This document shows, one piece after another, positions 42,897 to 51,648 of a stretch of DNA of 64,000 bases. Location: contig NZ_JALLAN010000017.1 in NCBI RefSeq assembly GCF_023062595.1, forward strand, positions 1-64,000, written 5' to 3'. The translations under genes were made by a program, and so were the position numbers. Under the pieces are notes generated by a model. The model was not told the origin of the DNA, did no database searches, and saw only the letters and a list, made by a program, of their open reading frames with translations. The stretch is from Arthrobacter rhizosphaerae (GTDB lineage: Bacteria; Actinomycetota; Actinomycetes; Actinomycetales; Micrococcaceae). Every line of letters begins with the position of its first letter. Position 1 is the stretch's first letter.

Positions 42897-44146
42897 CTCT
42901 TGGCCGTGGTTGCAATCCTGGGAGTCCTGCCCACCGGTTTCATTTCGGCGGTGATCCGCAGGGCATCCGCAAATGTAGCTCCGTCCAGCCGCTCCACCAC
43001 GCGCTTTGCCTGACGGATCACACGCTTGGTCCGCCCTTGCGCATTCTCGGCCAGGGCATCAAAAACGGTGTTCAGGCGTTTCTGTGACTGCCGGCCGATC
43101 TCGGCCGTCCCGTCCTCAAGCCAGATGCCGACGTCGTCCAGCAGCCCATAGAGCGCATCCTGCACTTCCGGCCGTTCCTCCGCCAGCATGGCAAGCGCCG
43201 GGCTCGCAGCGGCAAATTCGCCCCACCACGCGCCAAGCCCCGGATTCCCGCGGAAGCCATCTTCCCGGAAGACCCGCATGGCGTCGAAGCTTTTGGCCTG
43301 GGACTCCCCCTGCTGGGCCTTGTTGCCTTGGGCCTTGTTGTCTTGGGCCTTGTTGCCGGCACTGAAGGAGAAGATCGATTCGAGATTGCAGTCCACATCC
43401 GGGAAGCCGAGGAACAGACCGTCAATCTCCCAGTCCCCGTCCCCCGATTCATCCCCGGACCAGCGCCTGTTGATGGTGATGGCCGGCGTGGCCACGAGTT
43501 GATCGCTGGTGGTGGTGAACGCTTCCGTACCAATGGTGTCATCGTTGTCGCCGAATGTTCCGTACCAGATGAGCTGCCAGCCGGACATGGCGTTCTTGAC
43601 TGCCGCCTTGACCGATGTGGCAGCGGAAGCCTTGACCACATCGATCTGTTCCTTGATCTGCTGGGGCGTGGGTGCCGCCAGGGCATGCTGAAAACTGGCG
43701 ACGACTTTCACGACGGCGAGGTGAACGGCATCCACGAAGGCCGTGTACCCGGTGTTGGCCAGGTGGTCCGGCCACCCATCTTCCTCCATCAGCGCCACAA
43801 CGACACCTGCTATGGCAGGTAAATCGTCCTCGCCGAGCAGGGCGCGCAGGCCGGCGTCGTTGATCGGTATGGGTTTAAGTTTCGTGGTCCAAGTGCCCAC
43901 GGCTTCTGGCACCGGAACGACATTCCCGGCGTCCACGTCGGTGTTGCCCAGGTTTCCGTGGCTGCCGTTGCTGGAGACGATCGTGGGTGAACCGATGAGC
44001 CCGGATCCGGCTAGGACGGCGAAATTGTCCCCGTCAACTTTGAAGAACACAGTCCAGATATATGGTTCTGCATTTCCCCAACCGTCGCCTTCGTCGTGGC
44101 AATGCACTTCCTGCAGCAAGACTTCCAAATTCTGAGTGGCACGCAT
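42893..44146 (-). CDS. large protein of unknown function with NKAQ repeats
   Basis: From ATG 44146 (MRATQNLEVLLQEVHCHDEG) this is a 417-residue protein; the open frame extends to a TTG at 44173 inside the preceding gene. The N-terminal 170 residues contain PYIWTVFFKVDGDNF and small-residue-rich strands. A central part has IWYGTFGDNDD. Then a low-complexity region carries three copies of NKAQ in GNKAQDNKAQGNKAQQGES, and a helical C-terminus follows. No signal peptide was seen and no enzyme motif. It is the third gene of a same-strand trio; a family cannot be named. Confidence 0.55.
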   Translation of the reverse strand: MRATQNLEVLLQEVHCHDEGDGWGNAEPYIWTVFFKVDGDNFAVLAGSGLIGSPTIVSSNGSHGNLGNTDVDAGNVVPVPEAVGTWTTKLKPIPINDAGLRALLGEDDLPAIAGVVVALMEEDGWPDHLANTGYTAFVDAVHLAVVKVVASFQHALAAPTPQQIKEQIDVVKASAATSVKAAVKNAMSGWQLIWYGTFGDNDDTIGTEAFTTTSDQLVATPAITINRRWSGDESGDGDWEIDGLFLGFPDVDCNLESIFSFSAGNKAQDNKAQGNKAQQGESQAKSFDAMRVFREDGFRGNPGLGAWWGEFAAASPALAMLAEERPEVQDALYGLLDDVGIWLEDGTAEIGRQSQKRLNTVFDALAENAQGRTKRVIRQAKRVVERLDGATFADALRITAEMKPVGRTPRIATTAKS

Positions 44147-44150
44147 GGAA

Positions 44151-44570
44151 TTACTTGGAACTTTCGTCGCCAAGCATTGGCTGCTCTTTTTCGCCCGGTA
44201 ACGGACGGTGCACGGGACGGCGGATTTGGCGCCGGGCGGTCGATTGAATGTGCGGCAATTCTGCGGTTACTGTCAGTCCGGATACCGCCGTGCCCTCACA
44301 ACGGCCGGAGGAACTCAACTGGCTGGTGAAGCACATTGTTCCGGGACCGTATTGCGTACTGCCGAAGATGCCGAAGGAAAAGGCCCACCACGTGTAGAGC
44401 GTTCCGTTTTCACAGCCTTTGAGGTGGCTGGCCAGTCCGTAGCCGGTTTCTTCAACCCAACTGAAGTCATAGCACCACTTGGTCACCTGGCGGGTGCAGG
44501 TATCGAACCACTCCCATGGCCAACCGCCAGGGCACCAATAAGTCTCCGTTACCACTACTTGCTGCGGCAT
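44151..44570 (-). CDS. Trp/Cys-rich small protein of unknown function
   Basis: The 139-residue protein starts at ATG 44570 (MPQQVVVTETYWCPGGWPWEW), which has GGAGG upstream; the frame is open to 44624. It has six to seven Cys and many aromatic residues (YWCPGG, CTRQVTKWCYDFSW, CENGTLYTWW, CFTSQL) and a basic, proline-rich tail. This looks like a disulfide- or metal-stabilised fold without a signal peptide. I do not recognise the family. It ends four bases before the ATG of the 417-residue gene, consistent with an operon. Confidence 0.5.
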   Translation of the reverse strand: MPQQVVVTETYWCPGGWPWEWFDTCTRQVTKWCYDFSWVEETGYGLASHLKGCENGTLYTWWAFSFGIFGSTQYGPGTMCFTSQLSSSGRCEGTAVSGLTVTAELPHIQSTARRQIRRPVHRPLPGEKEQPMLGDESSK

Positions 44571-44643
44571 GGCCGCCTCCTGACACTCCGCCGGCGGCTT
44601 GGGGGCAGGCCGGCATCCCGGCACGCCGGGTAATGCGGGTTAA

Positions 44644-44871
44644 TTAGGACCGGTTCCGTTTCCGGAACCGCGGCAGGCGGAAGAGCCTGTTAAGGAGGGC
44701 TGCCCGTTGTTCGCAGCCACTGCACGGTGGGATTCCGGCCAAGGTTGTCAGGTCTTTGACCGCGTCACCCAATCCGATGGTGTCAGCATCGTTTATCCAA
44801 AAAGGGGTTATGCGCCGATCCTGCCAATGACGTGAGCGCAGGGGCCATTCCTGAAATTGATTCTGGACCAT
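44644..44871 (-). CDS. CxxC-containing small protein
   Basis: From ATG 44871 (MVQNQFQEWPLRS) this reads 75 residues, with ITPFWINDADTIGLGDAVKDL, then GIPPCSGCEQRAALLNRLF and a basic C-terminus. The GLGD...CxxC..R...LNR pattern is one I have seen in very short, uncharacterised bacterial and phage proteins. An AAAGGGATTGG site precedes the start. It is first of the trio and 73 bases upstream of the Trp/Cys-rich gene. Confidence 0.5.
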   Translation of the reverse strand: MVQNQFQEWPLRSRHWQDRRITPFWINDADTIGLGDAVKDLTTLAGIPPCSGCEQRAALLNRLFRLPRFRKRNRS

Positions 44872-45250
44872 TACCAATCCCTTTTGGATTTGCTTGGCAG
44901 AGTATCTTGGCCTTTCCGGCCACCTGCCTACGCTTCAATATCTTCCTCGCCGCCCGACCCGCGGTCAATGGTTTTTAAGGTATTTACTAAAGTCGTTGTA
45001 GACTCTTGTTTTCGCGCATTGCCGGGCTCCATGGTGACTCCACGTCCCTTGCAGGGTGAACACCGCCAAAGCCGCCGCCAAGCCATGACTCCCCCAACCA
45101 GGCGGGTGTTCCGGTCACCCTTGCCAAGTGTCCCTGATCACCGTCTCCAAGGAGGGAGAAAGCGCAAAAATCCGGTAAAATTTATGGAGGAATTGTTCGG
45201 CCAGCAGCGCCCGGTTCCAACCCCTCCCCCTTGAATGGAACCCCTCCCCC
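44872..45250. other. intergenic, no gene seen
   Basis: No convincing coding frame. Two copies of AACCCCTCCCCC lie at 45218-45229 and 45239-45250, the second ending at the start codon of the MFS gene, so no normal Shine-Dalgarno is present there. The stretch between is the likely promoter region for the diverging transcription units. Confidence 0.45.
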
Positions 45251-46522
45251 ATGTCCTCCGCGATTTCCGCGCCGGTGTCCCAGCGTTTCCCGCTGGCCGC
45301 CATGATGGTCCTGGCCACCATCGCCTTCACCGCTATCACCACCGAACTTCTCCCGTCCGGCCTGCTCCCCCAGATCAGTACCGGCCTGAACGTGTCCGAA
45401 CCGGTAGCCGGCTACCTCGCCGCCGCCTACGCCGCCGTCATCGTGGTGACCGTGGTGCCCGCCGCGCGGTTGCTGGGCAAAGTTCCGAAGCGTCCGCTGC
45501 TCGTAGCGCTCGTCCTCACGTTCGCCCTCAGCAACGCCCTGGTGGGCCTCGCCCCCAACTTCACCGCAGCGATGGGAGCCCGGCTGGTGGGTGGCCTGGC
45601 CCACGGACTGCTCTGGACCACCATGGCCCCCTACGTCACACGGGTGGTACCGGCCCACAAGGTAGGCAAAGCCCTGGCGATTGTCTTCAGCGGCAACAGC
45701 CTGGGCCTGGCCATCGGAGCTCCAATCGGCACCGCCCTGGGTGGCTTCCTCGGCTGGCGCGCGGCCTTCCTGTTCCTCGGCGGCTTCAGCCTGCTGCTCG
45801 CCGTCCTCGCCTTCTGGCTGCTGCCTTCCGTCCGGCGCGCCGCCGGCGAGGCCCGCCCCTCCCTGCGCAAAGCCATCGCCCAGCCCGGCGTGAAGCCCAT
45901 AGCCATCGCCTGGCCGCTGATGATCCTGGCGCACTTCGCGCTCTTCACCTACATCGCCCCGTTCATCCGCGACGCCGGCCTACCCGACTACTCCATCAGC
46001 CTCGCCCTCACCGTCCTCGGTGTCTCCGGCCTGCTCGGCATCTGGATCGCAGGCCTCACCGTTGATTCCCACCCCCGACGTTCGCTCCTGATTACGACGG
46101 CGGCAGTCGCCGTCTCGATGCTCCTGTTGCCGTTTGTGGGTAGCAACCTGCCATTTGCCCTGGTGCTGATGACCGTGTGGGGCGCAGGACTGGGAGCCAT
46201 CGGCATCTACAACCAGTCGGCAATCCTCCGGGCCGGCCGCGAGAACAAGGATGCTGCCAACGGCCTCACGGTCCTGACCATCCAGATGGGCATCACCATC
46301 GGTGCCCTCTACGGCTCCGCGGCTCTGGTGGTAGCAGGTCCGCTCTTGGTGCCCCCTGCCGCAGCAATCCCGGTCATCGCCGCCCTGCTCGTCACCTGGG
46401 GTGGCAAGACGGCCGCATACCCACCCGGCCCACGGGAATCAGTGTGGAAGAGGCCACGGCCGGTCGAGGACACCGTCACTGTCCAGCGCACCGAAGCCAC
46501 GGGCCGCCGTCGTACTTCCTAG
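45251..46522 (+). CDS. MFS transporter, DHA1/AraJ-type
   Basis: Twelve helices in 423 residues; the N-terminus FAITTELLPSGLLPQI and SEPVAGYLAAAYAAVIVV are characteristic of DHA1-family drug or sugar efflux proteins. There is a LLGKVPKRPLLV loop and GIYNQSAILRAGRENKDAA in the second half. It begins directly after a CCCCTCCCCC run. No regulator is adjacent, and the substrate is unknown. Confidence 0.9.
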   Translation: MSSAISAPVSQRFPLAAMMVLATIAFTAITTELLPSGLLPQISTGLNVSEPVAGYLAAAYAAVIVVTVVPAARLLGKVPKRPLLVALVLTFALSNALVGLAPNFTAAMGARLVGGLAHGLLWTTMAPYVTRVVPAHKVGKALAIVFSGNSLGLAIGAPIGTALGGFLGWRAAFLFLGGFSLLLAVLAFWLLPSVRRAAGEARPSLRKAIAQPGVKPIAIAWPLMILAHFALFTYIAPFIRDAGLPDYSISLALTVLGVSGLLGIWIAGLTVDSHPRRSLLITTAAVAVSMLLLPFVGSNLPFALVLMTVWGAGLGAIGIYNQSAILRAGRENKDAANGLTVLTIQMGITIGALYGSAALVVAGPLLVPPAAAIPVIAALLVTWGGKTAAYPPGPRESVWKRPRPVEDTVTVQRTEATGRRRTS

Positions 46523-46558
46523 CAAAAGAGCAGCGATGGGGACTCACCGAGGCCCGGC

Positions 46559-47338
46559 CTACAACCTCCGTTGCCTGAACATCGGGAACAGCTCCCGCAC
46601 CCGGGCCACCGCCTCAAGTGAGACATCCACTGGACGAACCCCGGGCTCCAGCCCAAGGTCAGCTTCAACCACTCCCATTGGATCAACCAGAACGCTCCGC
46701 CCCACCGAGACCGGCGGCGTCTGACACACCCCGGCCACATACACGCTGTTCTCGATGGCCCGCGCCGCGTTCAAGGCCAGCCACTGCTCCGTCTTGTGGG
46801 TGCCCGGCACCCAGGACGAGCAGACCAGCAGAACCTGCGCGCCGGCGTCGGCCAGTGACCTGGCCAGCTCCGGGAACCGGAGGTCGTAGCAGGTCATAAG
46901 GCCGAACCGCATTCCCCCGTGGTCGAACACCACCGGAGCGGTGGACGGACCCGGTTTGATGAACGTCGATTCCCCGAAGCCCTGCGCATCGAAGAGGTGG
47001 ATCTTCCGGTAGAAGGCCAACTGGTCCCCGTCGGGGCCGAATGCCACCAGGGTGTTGTGCGCCTTGCCATGCTCGTCCGAGGTTTCCACGACGCCCGCCA
47101 CCAGCGCGATGCGGTGGCGGCGGGCTGTGCTGGCGAGCTCCTGGCAGACGGGACCGTCGAGCGGCTCGGCCACCTCGGGGAACGTCGCGTCCACCTTCTT
47201 CTTCTCGTACGTGGCGTATTCCGGGAAGGCGACCAGCCCGGCGCCGTCGCGCGCAGCCTGGGCGGCGAACCGGTCCATCGCGGCCAGGTTGGCCTGGATG
47301 TCGGTGCCGGACTCCAGCTGCCCAAGCGCTATCCTCAC
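46559..47338 (-). CDS. carbon-nitrogen hydrolase (nitrilase superfamily)
   Basis: The Glu-Lys-Cys triad is intact: E40 in AFPEY, K112 in YRKIHL, C150 in LMTCYDLRF. 259 residues is the usual length. GTG 47338 has GGAGGAGC upstream. The wording fits the omega-amidase/Nit group acting on small amides. It is one of two nitrilase-type genes flanking an amino-acid permease, which suggests uptake and hydrolysis of an amide or N-carbamoyl compound. Confidence 0.9.
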   Translation of the reverse strand: MRIALGQLESGTDIQANLAAMDRFAAQAARDGAGLVAFPEYATYEKKKVDATFPEVAEPLDGPVCQELASTARRHRIALVAGVVETSDEHGKAHNTLVAFGPDGDQLAFYRKIHLFDAQGFGESTFIKPGPSTAPVVFDHGGMRFGLMTCYDLRFPELARSLADAGAQVLLVCSSWVPGTHKTEQWLALNAARAIENSVYVAGVCQTPPVSVGRSVLVDPMGVVEADLGLEPGVRPVDVSLEAVARVRELFPMFRQRRL

Positions 47339-47390
47339 GGCTGCTCCTCCCTCACGTCATGCGCCAACCTAGGTCAAGCGGAACCCAGGC

Positions 47391-48740
47391 TCAAGCGGCC
47401 GCCTCAACCGTCGCCTTCTCCGTGGCGGTCATTTCCGGCGGTGCCGCCTTGAATCCGCGAGTGATCAGGGCCAGAACCACAATGCCCAGCACCAGCCAGG
47501 ACACTCCCAGCGTAATGGCGTTGCTGTCCAGCTGGGAGAGCAGGTAGGCGCAGATGAGGGCCCCGATCACCGGGACCACCACGTAGGACACGGGGTTCAG
47601 CCGGTGCCCGGCACGGCGCTGGCGCACATAGTGGAACACCACCGAGGCGTTCACCAGCGTGAAGGCGGTGAACGCACCGAAGTTGATGAACGAAGTGGAC
47701 GTGGCCACGTCCAGGAAGATCGCGATCAAGCCCACGACGCCGGTGATGACCAGGTTCACCACCGGGGTGTGGAACTTCTCGCTGAGCCGGCCGAAGAGAG
47801 CCTTGGGCAGGACCGAGTCACGGCCCATCGCATACAGCAGGCGCGAGGCGCTGGCCTGCGCCGCGAGGCCGGAGGCGAACTGCGCCACTACCAGGCCGGC
47901 GAGGAACACCGCACCGAACAGCTGCCCGCCGATCTGCAGGGCGATGGAGCTGGCCGCGGAGGCCGAATCCTCGAACACGCCCCCGGGGTGGACGAGCTGG
48001 GTCACGTAGGAGACTGCGACGAAGATGCCGCCGCCGATCAGGGCAATGAGCATGATGGCCCGGGGCATGTTCTTGCGCGGTTCGATGGTCTCCTCGGTGA
48101 GCGTGGTGACGGCGTCGAACCCGAGGAACGAGTAAGCGGCGATGGCGGCGCCGGCGGAAATGGTGGCGAAGCTGGAGGTGTCGTTGAAGAACGGCTGGGT
48201 GCTGACCAGGCCGCTGGCCCCGGAGGTTGACACCACGTTGCCGATGGACAGCGCCACAAAGAACACGATGACCAGCAACTGGAACGCCATCAGCACGTAG
48301 TTGGCCTTGTCCGCCACCTTGATGCCCAGGATGTTCAGCAACGTGGTGATGAGGATGAAGCCCACGATCCAGAGTCCGATGGGGATGCCGGGGAACTGAG
48401 CGGTCAGGTAGGAGCCGCCGATCAGCCAGATGACCATGGGCAGGAAGAGGTAGTCCAGCAGGATGGCCCAGCCCACCATGAACCCCACCCGGGGATCGAT
48501 GGACCGGCGGACGTAGGTGTAGGCGGAGCCGGCCACGGGGTAGGCGACGGCCATCCGGCCGTAGCTGTGGGCCGTGAACAGCATGGCCGCGAGCGCCACG
48601 AGATACGCGGCTGGCGCTGCGCCGCCGGTGGCTTCGGCGATGATGCCAAAGATCCCCAGCACAATCAGCGGGGTCAGGTACGCCAGGCCGAACAGGACCA
48701 GCGAGGGCAGTTTCAGCGTGCGGGTGAGTGTTGTTGTCAC
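47391..48740 (-). CDS. APC-family amino-acid/amine permease
   Basis: Twelve membrane helices in 449 residues; LPSLVLFGLAYLTPLIVLG, GGAAPAAYLVALAAML and YTYVRRSIDPRVGFMVGW are signatures of APC amino-acid transporters. GTG 48740 is the start. Ten bases separate it from the upstream nitrilase-type gene, so they form one operon, with a second nitrilase-type gene following. The substrate is unknown; a putrescine-like or small amide compound is possible. Confidence 0.9.
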   Translation of the reverse strand: MTTTLTRTLKLPSLVLFGLAYLTPLIVLGIFGIIAEATGGAAPAAYLVALAAMLFTAHSYGRMAVAYPVAGSAYTYVRRSIDPRVGFMVGWAILLDYLFLPMVIWLIGGSYLTAQFPGIPIGLWIVGFILITTLLNILGIKVADKANYVLMAFQLLVIVFFVALSIGNVVSTSGASGLVSTQPFFNDTSSFATISAGAAIAAYSFLGFDAVTTLTEETIEPRKNMPRAIMLIALIGGGIFVAVSYVTQLVHPGGVFEDSASAASSIALQIGGQLFGAVFLAGLVVAQFASGLAAQASASRLLYAMGRDSVLPKALFGRLSEKFHTPVVNLVITGVVGLIAIFLDVATSTSFINFGAFTAFTLVNASVVFHYVRQRRAGHRLNPVSYVVVPVIGALICAYLLSQLDSNAITLGVSWLVLGIVVLALITRGFKAAPPEMTATEKATVEAAA

Positions 48741-48749
48741 TGTGTTTCC

Positions 48750-49628
48750 TTAGGGCTTGTAGGACGGCGGTGTCCAGGTGGCCGGGTTGATTCGGCCTTG
48801 GTAGACGGAAAGTTCGACGGCGGGCTCCCCCTCGCGGAACTGCGACCAGGGGCGGTTGAGGTTCTCCGTGCCGTGGGTTCGGACGCGGTCGACGGCGGCA
48901 AGGTCCAGTTCCGCGGTGAGCAGCACCGGGGCGTCGTCGGGTGCCTCGGCGAGGGTGTTGCCCTCTGGGTCCACGATGATGCTTTGGCCCTTGCCTATGG
49001 GGCCGGCGCAGTTGACGCTGACCATAAACACCTGATTCACGATGGCGTTGGCCTTGGCGAGGATCAGTTCCTGCTTGCGGTCAGGGGTGGTGGTTTTGAC
49101 GACGTTGAGGATCACGTCGGCGCCCATCCAGGCGAGCTGGCGGGACACCTCCGGATACCAGGCGTCGTAGCAGATGTTCAGGCCCACCCTGCCGATGCCG
49201 GCCAGGTCCACGGTGGTGAACCTGTCGCCGGGGTCGTAGGGCTCGAACGGGCGCCAGGGGAAGATCTTCCGGTAGTAGCCGGCGAGTTCCCCTTCCGGGG
49301 ACAGGACCAGCTGGGTGTTGAACAGCTGTCCTTCCGGTCCGCGTTCGCAGACGCTGCCCGGGACCAGCCAGATGTTGAGGTCTTTCGCGAGCTGCTTCAG
49401 CTCCTTGACCCGCGGGCCGTCCAGCGGTTCAGCACTTGCTTGGAGCATTTCGGTGCGCTGCCGGTCCGGGTCTTCGTCGCCGAAGAGATGCAGCTCGGGG
49501 AAGACCATCAGCATGCTATGGGGCTGGGCTTGGAGGGCTGCTTTGACCTCGTCCGCAAAGACCGAGACGGGCTCGCCGATGAGCCGGGGCCGGGCCTGGG
49601 CAGCGATGAGGGGAAGGGTGCGTTGCAT
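48750..49628 (-). CDS. carbon-nitrogen hydrolase (nitrilase superfamily)
   Basis: The triad is E45 in VFPELHLFG, K121 in YYRKIFPWRPFEP and C153 in LNICYDAWYPE. At 292 residues, with PFEPYDPGDRFTTV, it is close to the aliphatic-amidase/formamidase-like branch. It is the first gene of a three-gene unit with the permease and the second hydrolase, reading away from the GntR-type regulator. That regulator, and the palindrome before it, probably controls this operon. Confidence 0.9.
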   Translation of the reverse strand: MQRTLPLIAAQARPRLIGEPVSVFADEVKAALQAQPHSMLMVFPELHLFGDEDPDRQRTEMLQASAEPLDGPRVKELKQLAKDLNIWLVPGSVCERGPEGQLFNTQLVLSPEGELAGYYRKIFPWRPFEPYDPGDRFTTVDLAGIGRVGLNICYDAWYPEVSRQLAWMGADVILNVVKTTTPDRKQELILAKANAIVNQVFMVSVNCAGPIGKGQSIIVDPEGNTLAEAPDDAPVLLTAELDLAAVDRVRTHGTENLNRPWSQFREGEPAVELSVYQGRINPATWTPPSYKP

Positions 49629-49651
49629 GGGTTATCTCCGCGTTGGGGATG

Positions 49652-49673
49652 TGATCTGTCTTATATTAGATCA
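49652..49673 (+). promoter_or_regulatory. operator-like palindrome
   Basis: TGATCT (49652-49657) and AGATCA (49668-49673) form a perfect inverted repeat with a 10-base AT-rich centre that contains TATATT. It lies in the 95-bp gap between the divergent hydrolase operon and the GntR-type regulator, as expected for an autoregulatory site shared by both. Confidence 0.65.
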
Positions 49674-49723
49674 GAATGATCCAATTATGGGAAGAGGCAA
49701 GTTTTCACCGTAAAGTAGCGGAT

Positions 49724-50488
49724 ATGACCCGTCAGCTGGAGGACACCGCCGAGCCCTCGCCTATCGGCGCCGGCAGGATGCCCGGGATGGAGCGGCGCAG
49801 CGCGATCGATGCGGTGCGACTGCGGATCGGCATGGCGATTTCGCTGGGGCTGCTGAAGCCCGGCGAGCGCCTGCCCGATCAGGAGGACGTGGCTCTAGGC
49901 CTTTCTGTCAGTCCGATCACCGCCCGCCGCGCGCTGGCGAGCCTGGCGGAGCAGGGCGTGGTGGTCCGCCGCCGCGGACGTGCCGGCGGAACGTTTGTGG
50001 CTGATTCGCCGCCCACGGACGTTTTGGCAGAGCTCTCGGCGTCCCCGGCCGAGTCGCGGGCTGTGAACCGGCTGGTGGACCGGAGGCTGCTGTTCGAGTG
50101 CGCGGTCACTCACTACGCGGCGGTTAACGCAACGGCTGAACAACTGGATGAGCTCGAGCGGCTGACGCGTGAGATGGCGGAGTCGAGCGACTGGTCCTAT
50201 TACCACCGGATGGACGAGCAGTTCCATCGGCTGGTGGGGACGGCGTCGTGCCTGGACACCGCCGTCGAGGTCTACCACGAGACCCTCGCTGAGCTGTACG
50301 ACTACTTCATCCCCTACCCCATCGAGAAGCTGCACACGTCGAACCGCGACCACATCGCACTGGTGGCAGCCCTCCGCGCGGGGGACGTGCAGGAAGCGGT
50401 GGAGATCGCCCGGAAGCACGTGGACATCCTGCACCGAACTATGTTTATGGGGCTGGCGTCGGGCAGCACTGGCACGATGCCGGACTGA
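49724..50488 (+). CDS. GntR/FadR-type transcriptional regulator
   Basis: ATG 49724 (MTRQLEDTAEPSP) gives 254 residues; the frame is open to 49676 but overlaps no promoter there. The winged helix reads AIDAVRLRIGMAISLGLLKPGERLPDQEDVA, and LSVSPITARRALASLAEQGVV. A FadR-type all-helical C-terminal domain follows with the metal/ligand-site residues H and D in MDEQFHRLVG and NRDHIALVAAL. It is divergent from the nitrilase-permease operon, which it probably represses. Confidence 0.9.
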   Translation: MTRQLEDTAEPSPIGAGRMPGMERRSAIDAVRLRIGMAISLGLLKPGERLPDQEDVALGLSVSPITARRALASLAEQGVVVRRRGRAGGTFVADSPPTDVLAELSASPAESRAVNRLVDRRLLFECAVTHYAAVNATAEQLDELERLTREMAESSDWSYYHRMDEQFHRLVGTASCLDTAVEVYHETLAELYDYFIPYPIEKLHTSNRDHIALVAALRAGDVQEAVEIARKHVDILHRTMFMGLASGSTGTMPD

Positions 50489-50570
50489 CTCTGCTGCTGC
50501 CTTTTGGGCTGAAAAGTTATTGTTATCTATCGGAGCTGCTTCGCCCAGCGTGTAGCCAGCTCGTCCACCG

Positions 50571-51281
50571 CTATTTGTTCGGGCGGTGTCGCCTGAAAAG
50601 GGCAATCTCTATCTCGTCGGCTCGGACACGCCGCGTCCCATCCAGCCGTTCACCTGCTTGATCGGCCCATCGTCCAAGGAGCCCACAGTACCGTTCGTAT
50701 GTTTCTGGCCACCAACCTGCAGTTGGCGCCTGTGGCCAAGCATCCAGACGGAGATTCTTTGAGACAACCTGATCCAGGATGACGTGCTTCGGGTCGATCG
50801 AACTGCCTTGGGAGAAATACAGGAATTTGGTGGAGAAGGCCGGCCCAAACCACGGTATTCGTCCAGCGCCTCGATCCGTGGTCAAGGCCCGATAGGCATC
50901 GTGGAGAGGCGCTCCATCCTGAACCAAGGTCCAGGCTGTTACGAGACGCTGTCCCGCCTTTTCCTGGTGAGCGGCCAGTCCATCAAGCCGCTGGTGGAGT
51001 CGGGGCGCGCGGGTACCAAGGCCCCAGGCGAGAGAGTAGTAGAACAACTGATATGCGTTCTCGGCTGACGGGGTCTGGTCACCAAGATCAAATACTTCCT
51101 TGCGGGTGACTGATGTACGCCCGGGGCCTGCAAGTTTCCCCTGAGCGAGTGGTAGTCCACGAGCGGTGAGCGCACGTTTCCATCGACCACCATCCACGGA
51201 TACGGTGTGGTTCAAAACTGCGGAGGTTCCTGCCAGTTTCTCGAAAACGTCATCGGGCAGGTCCGCATTTTCGTTGATCAT
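50571..51281 (-). CDS. OGG-fold-like protein (8-oxoguanine glycosylase fold)
   Basis: 236 residues, with an AYQLFYYSLAWGLGTRAPRLHQRL helix pair, then WFGPAFSTKFLYFSQG and ILDQVVSKNL, which resemble the helix-hairpin-helix region of a family annotated as having the 8-oxoguanine DNA glycosylase fold. The catalytic Lys of true OGG enzymes cannot be placed with certainty, so glycosylase activity is only a possibility. It is isolated and appears single-gene. Confidence 0.5.
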   Translation of the reverse strand: MINENADLPDDVFEKLAGTSAVLNHTVSVDGGRWKRALTARGLPLAQGKLAGPGRTSVTRKEVFDLGDQTPSAENAYQLFYYSLAWGLGTRAPRLHQRLDGLAAHQEKAGQRLVTAWTLVQDGAPLHDAYRALTTDRGAGRIPWFGPAFSTKFLYFSQGSSIDPKHVILDQVVSKNLRLDAWPQAPTAGWWPETYERYCGLLGRWADQAGERLDGTRRVRADEIEIALFRRHRPNK

Positions 51282-51648
51282 GAGCTGACTCTACTGGCGC
51301 TAGCTGCCACGGGAATGCAGGACACCCTGCGCAGTTAGCGCCTGTGCGGGTTGCGTGCGATACCTGCATGCGGCCACACGTGCCGATCCCTGGCTGCTCG
51401 GTTTATAAAATGAAGTTTGATGGCTTCCTTCTTTGGACTGTGTCGAGCGATGACCCAAGCACACCTGCCAGCAGGCATGACTGGGGCCCTTGTCGTCTTG
51501 CGAGTTTTGCTCAGCCTTTGTGCGATCGAAGCGGTCCAGTTGTTAGAGCGCGGCCGAGTCCTAGTGTGCGCGATTTCGTTCCGCCGCGGCTACTTCCACT
51601 AAGGTTCTTCCCAGTAGTGGCCGAGCAGTTGCGATCAATTGGGGAGAA
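51282..51648. other. intergenic, no gene seen
   Basis: Frames here are short and have Cys- or Arg-rich translations without motifs. The end (GGGGAGAA at 51640-51647) is the ribosome-binding site of the lipoprotein gene. No repeats or hairpins stand out. Confidence 0.5.

Noticed and set aside
44857..45234. 125-codon plus-strand ORF
   Set aside because: No Shine-Dalgarno, no motif and low-complexity composition.
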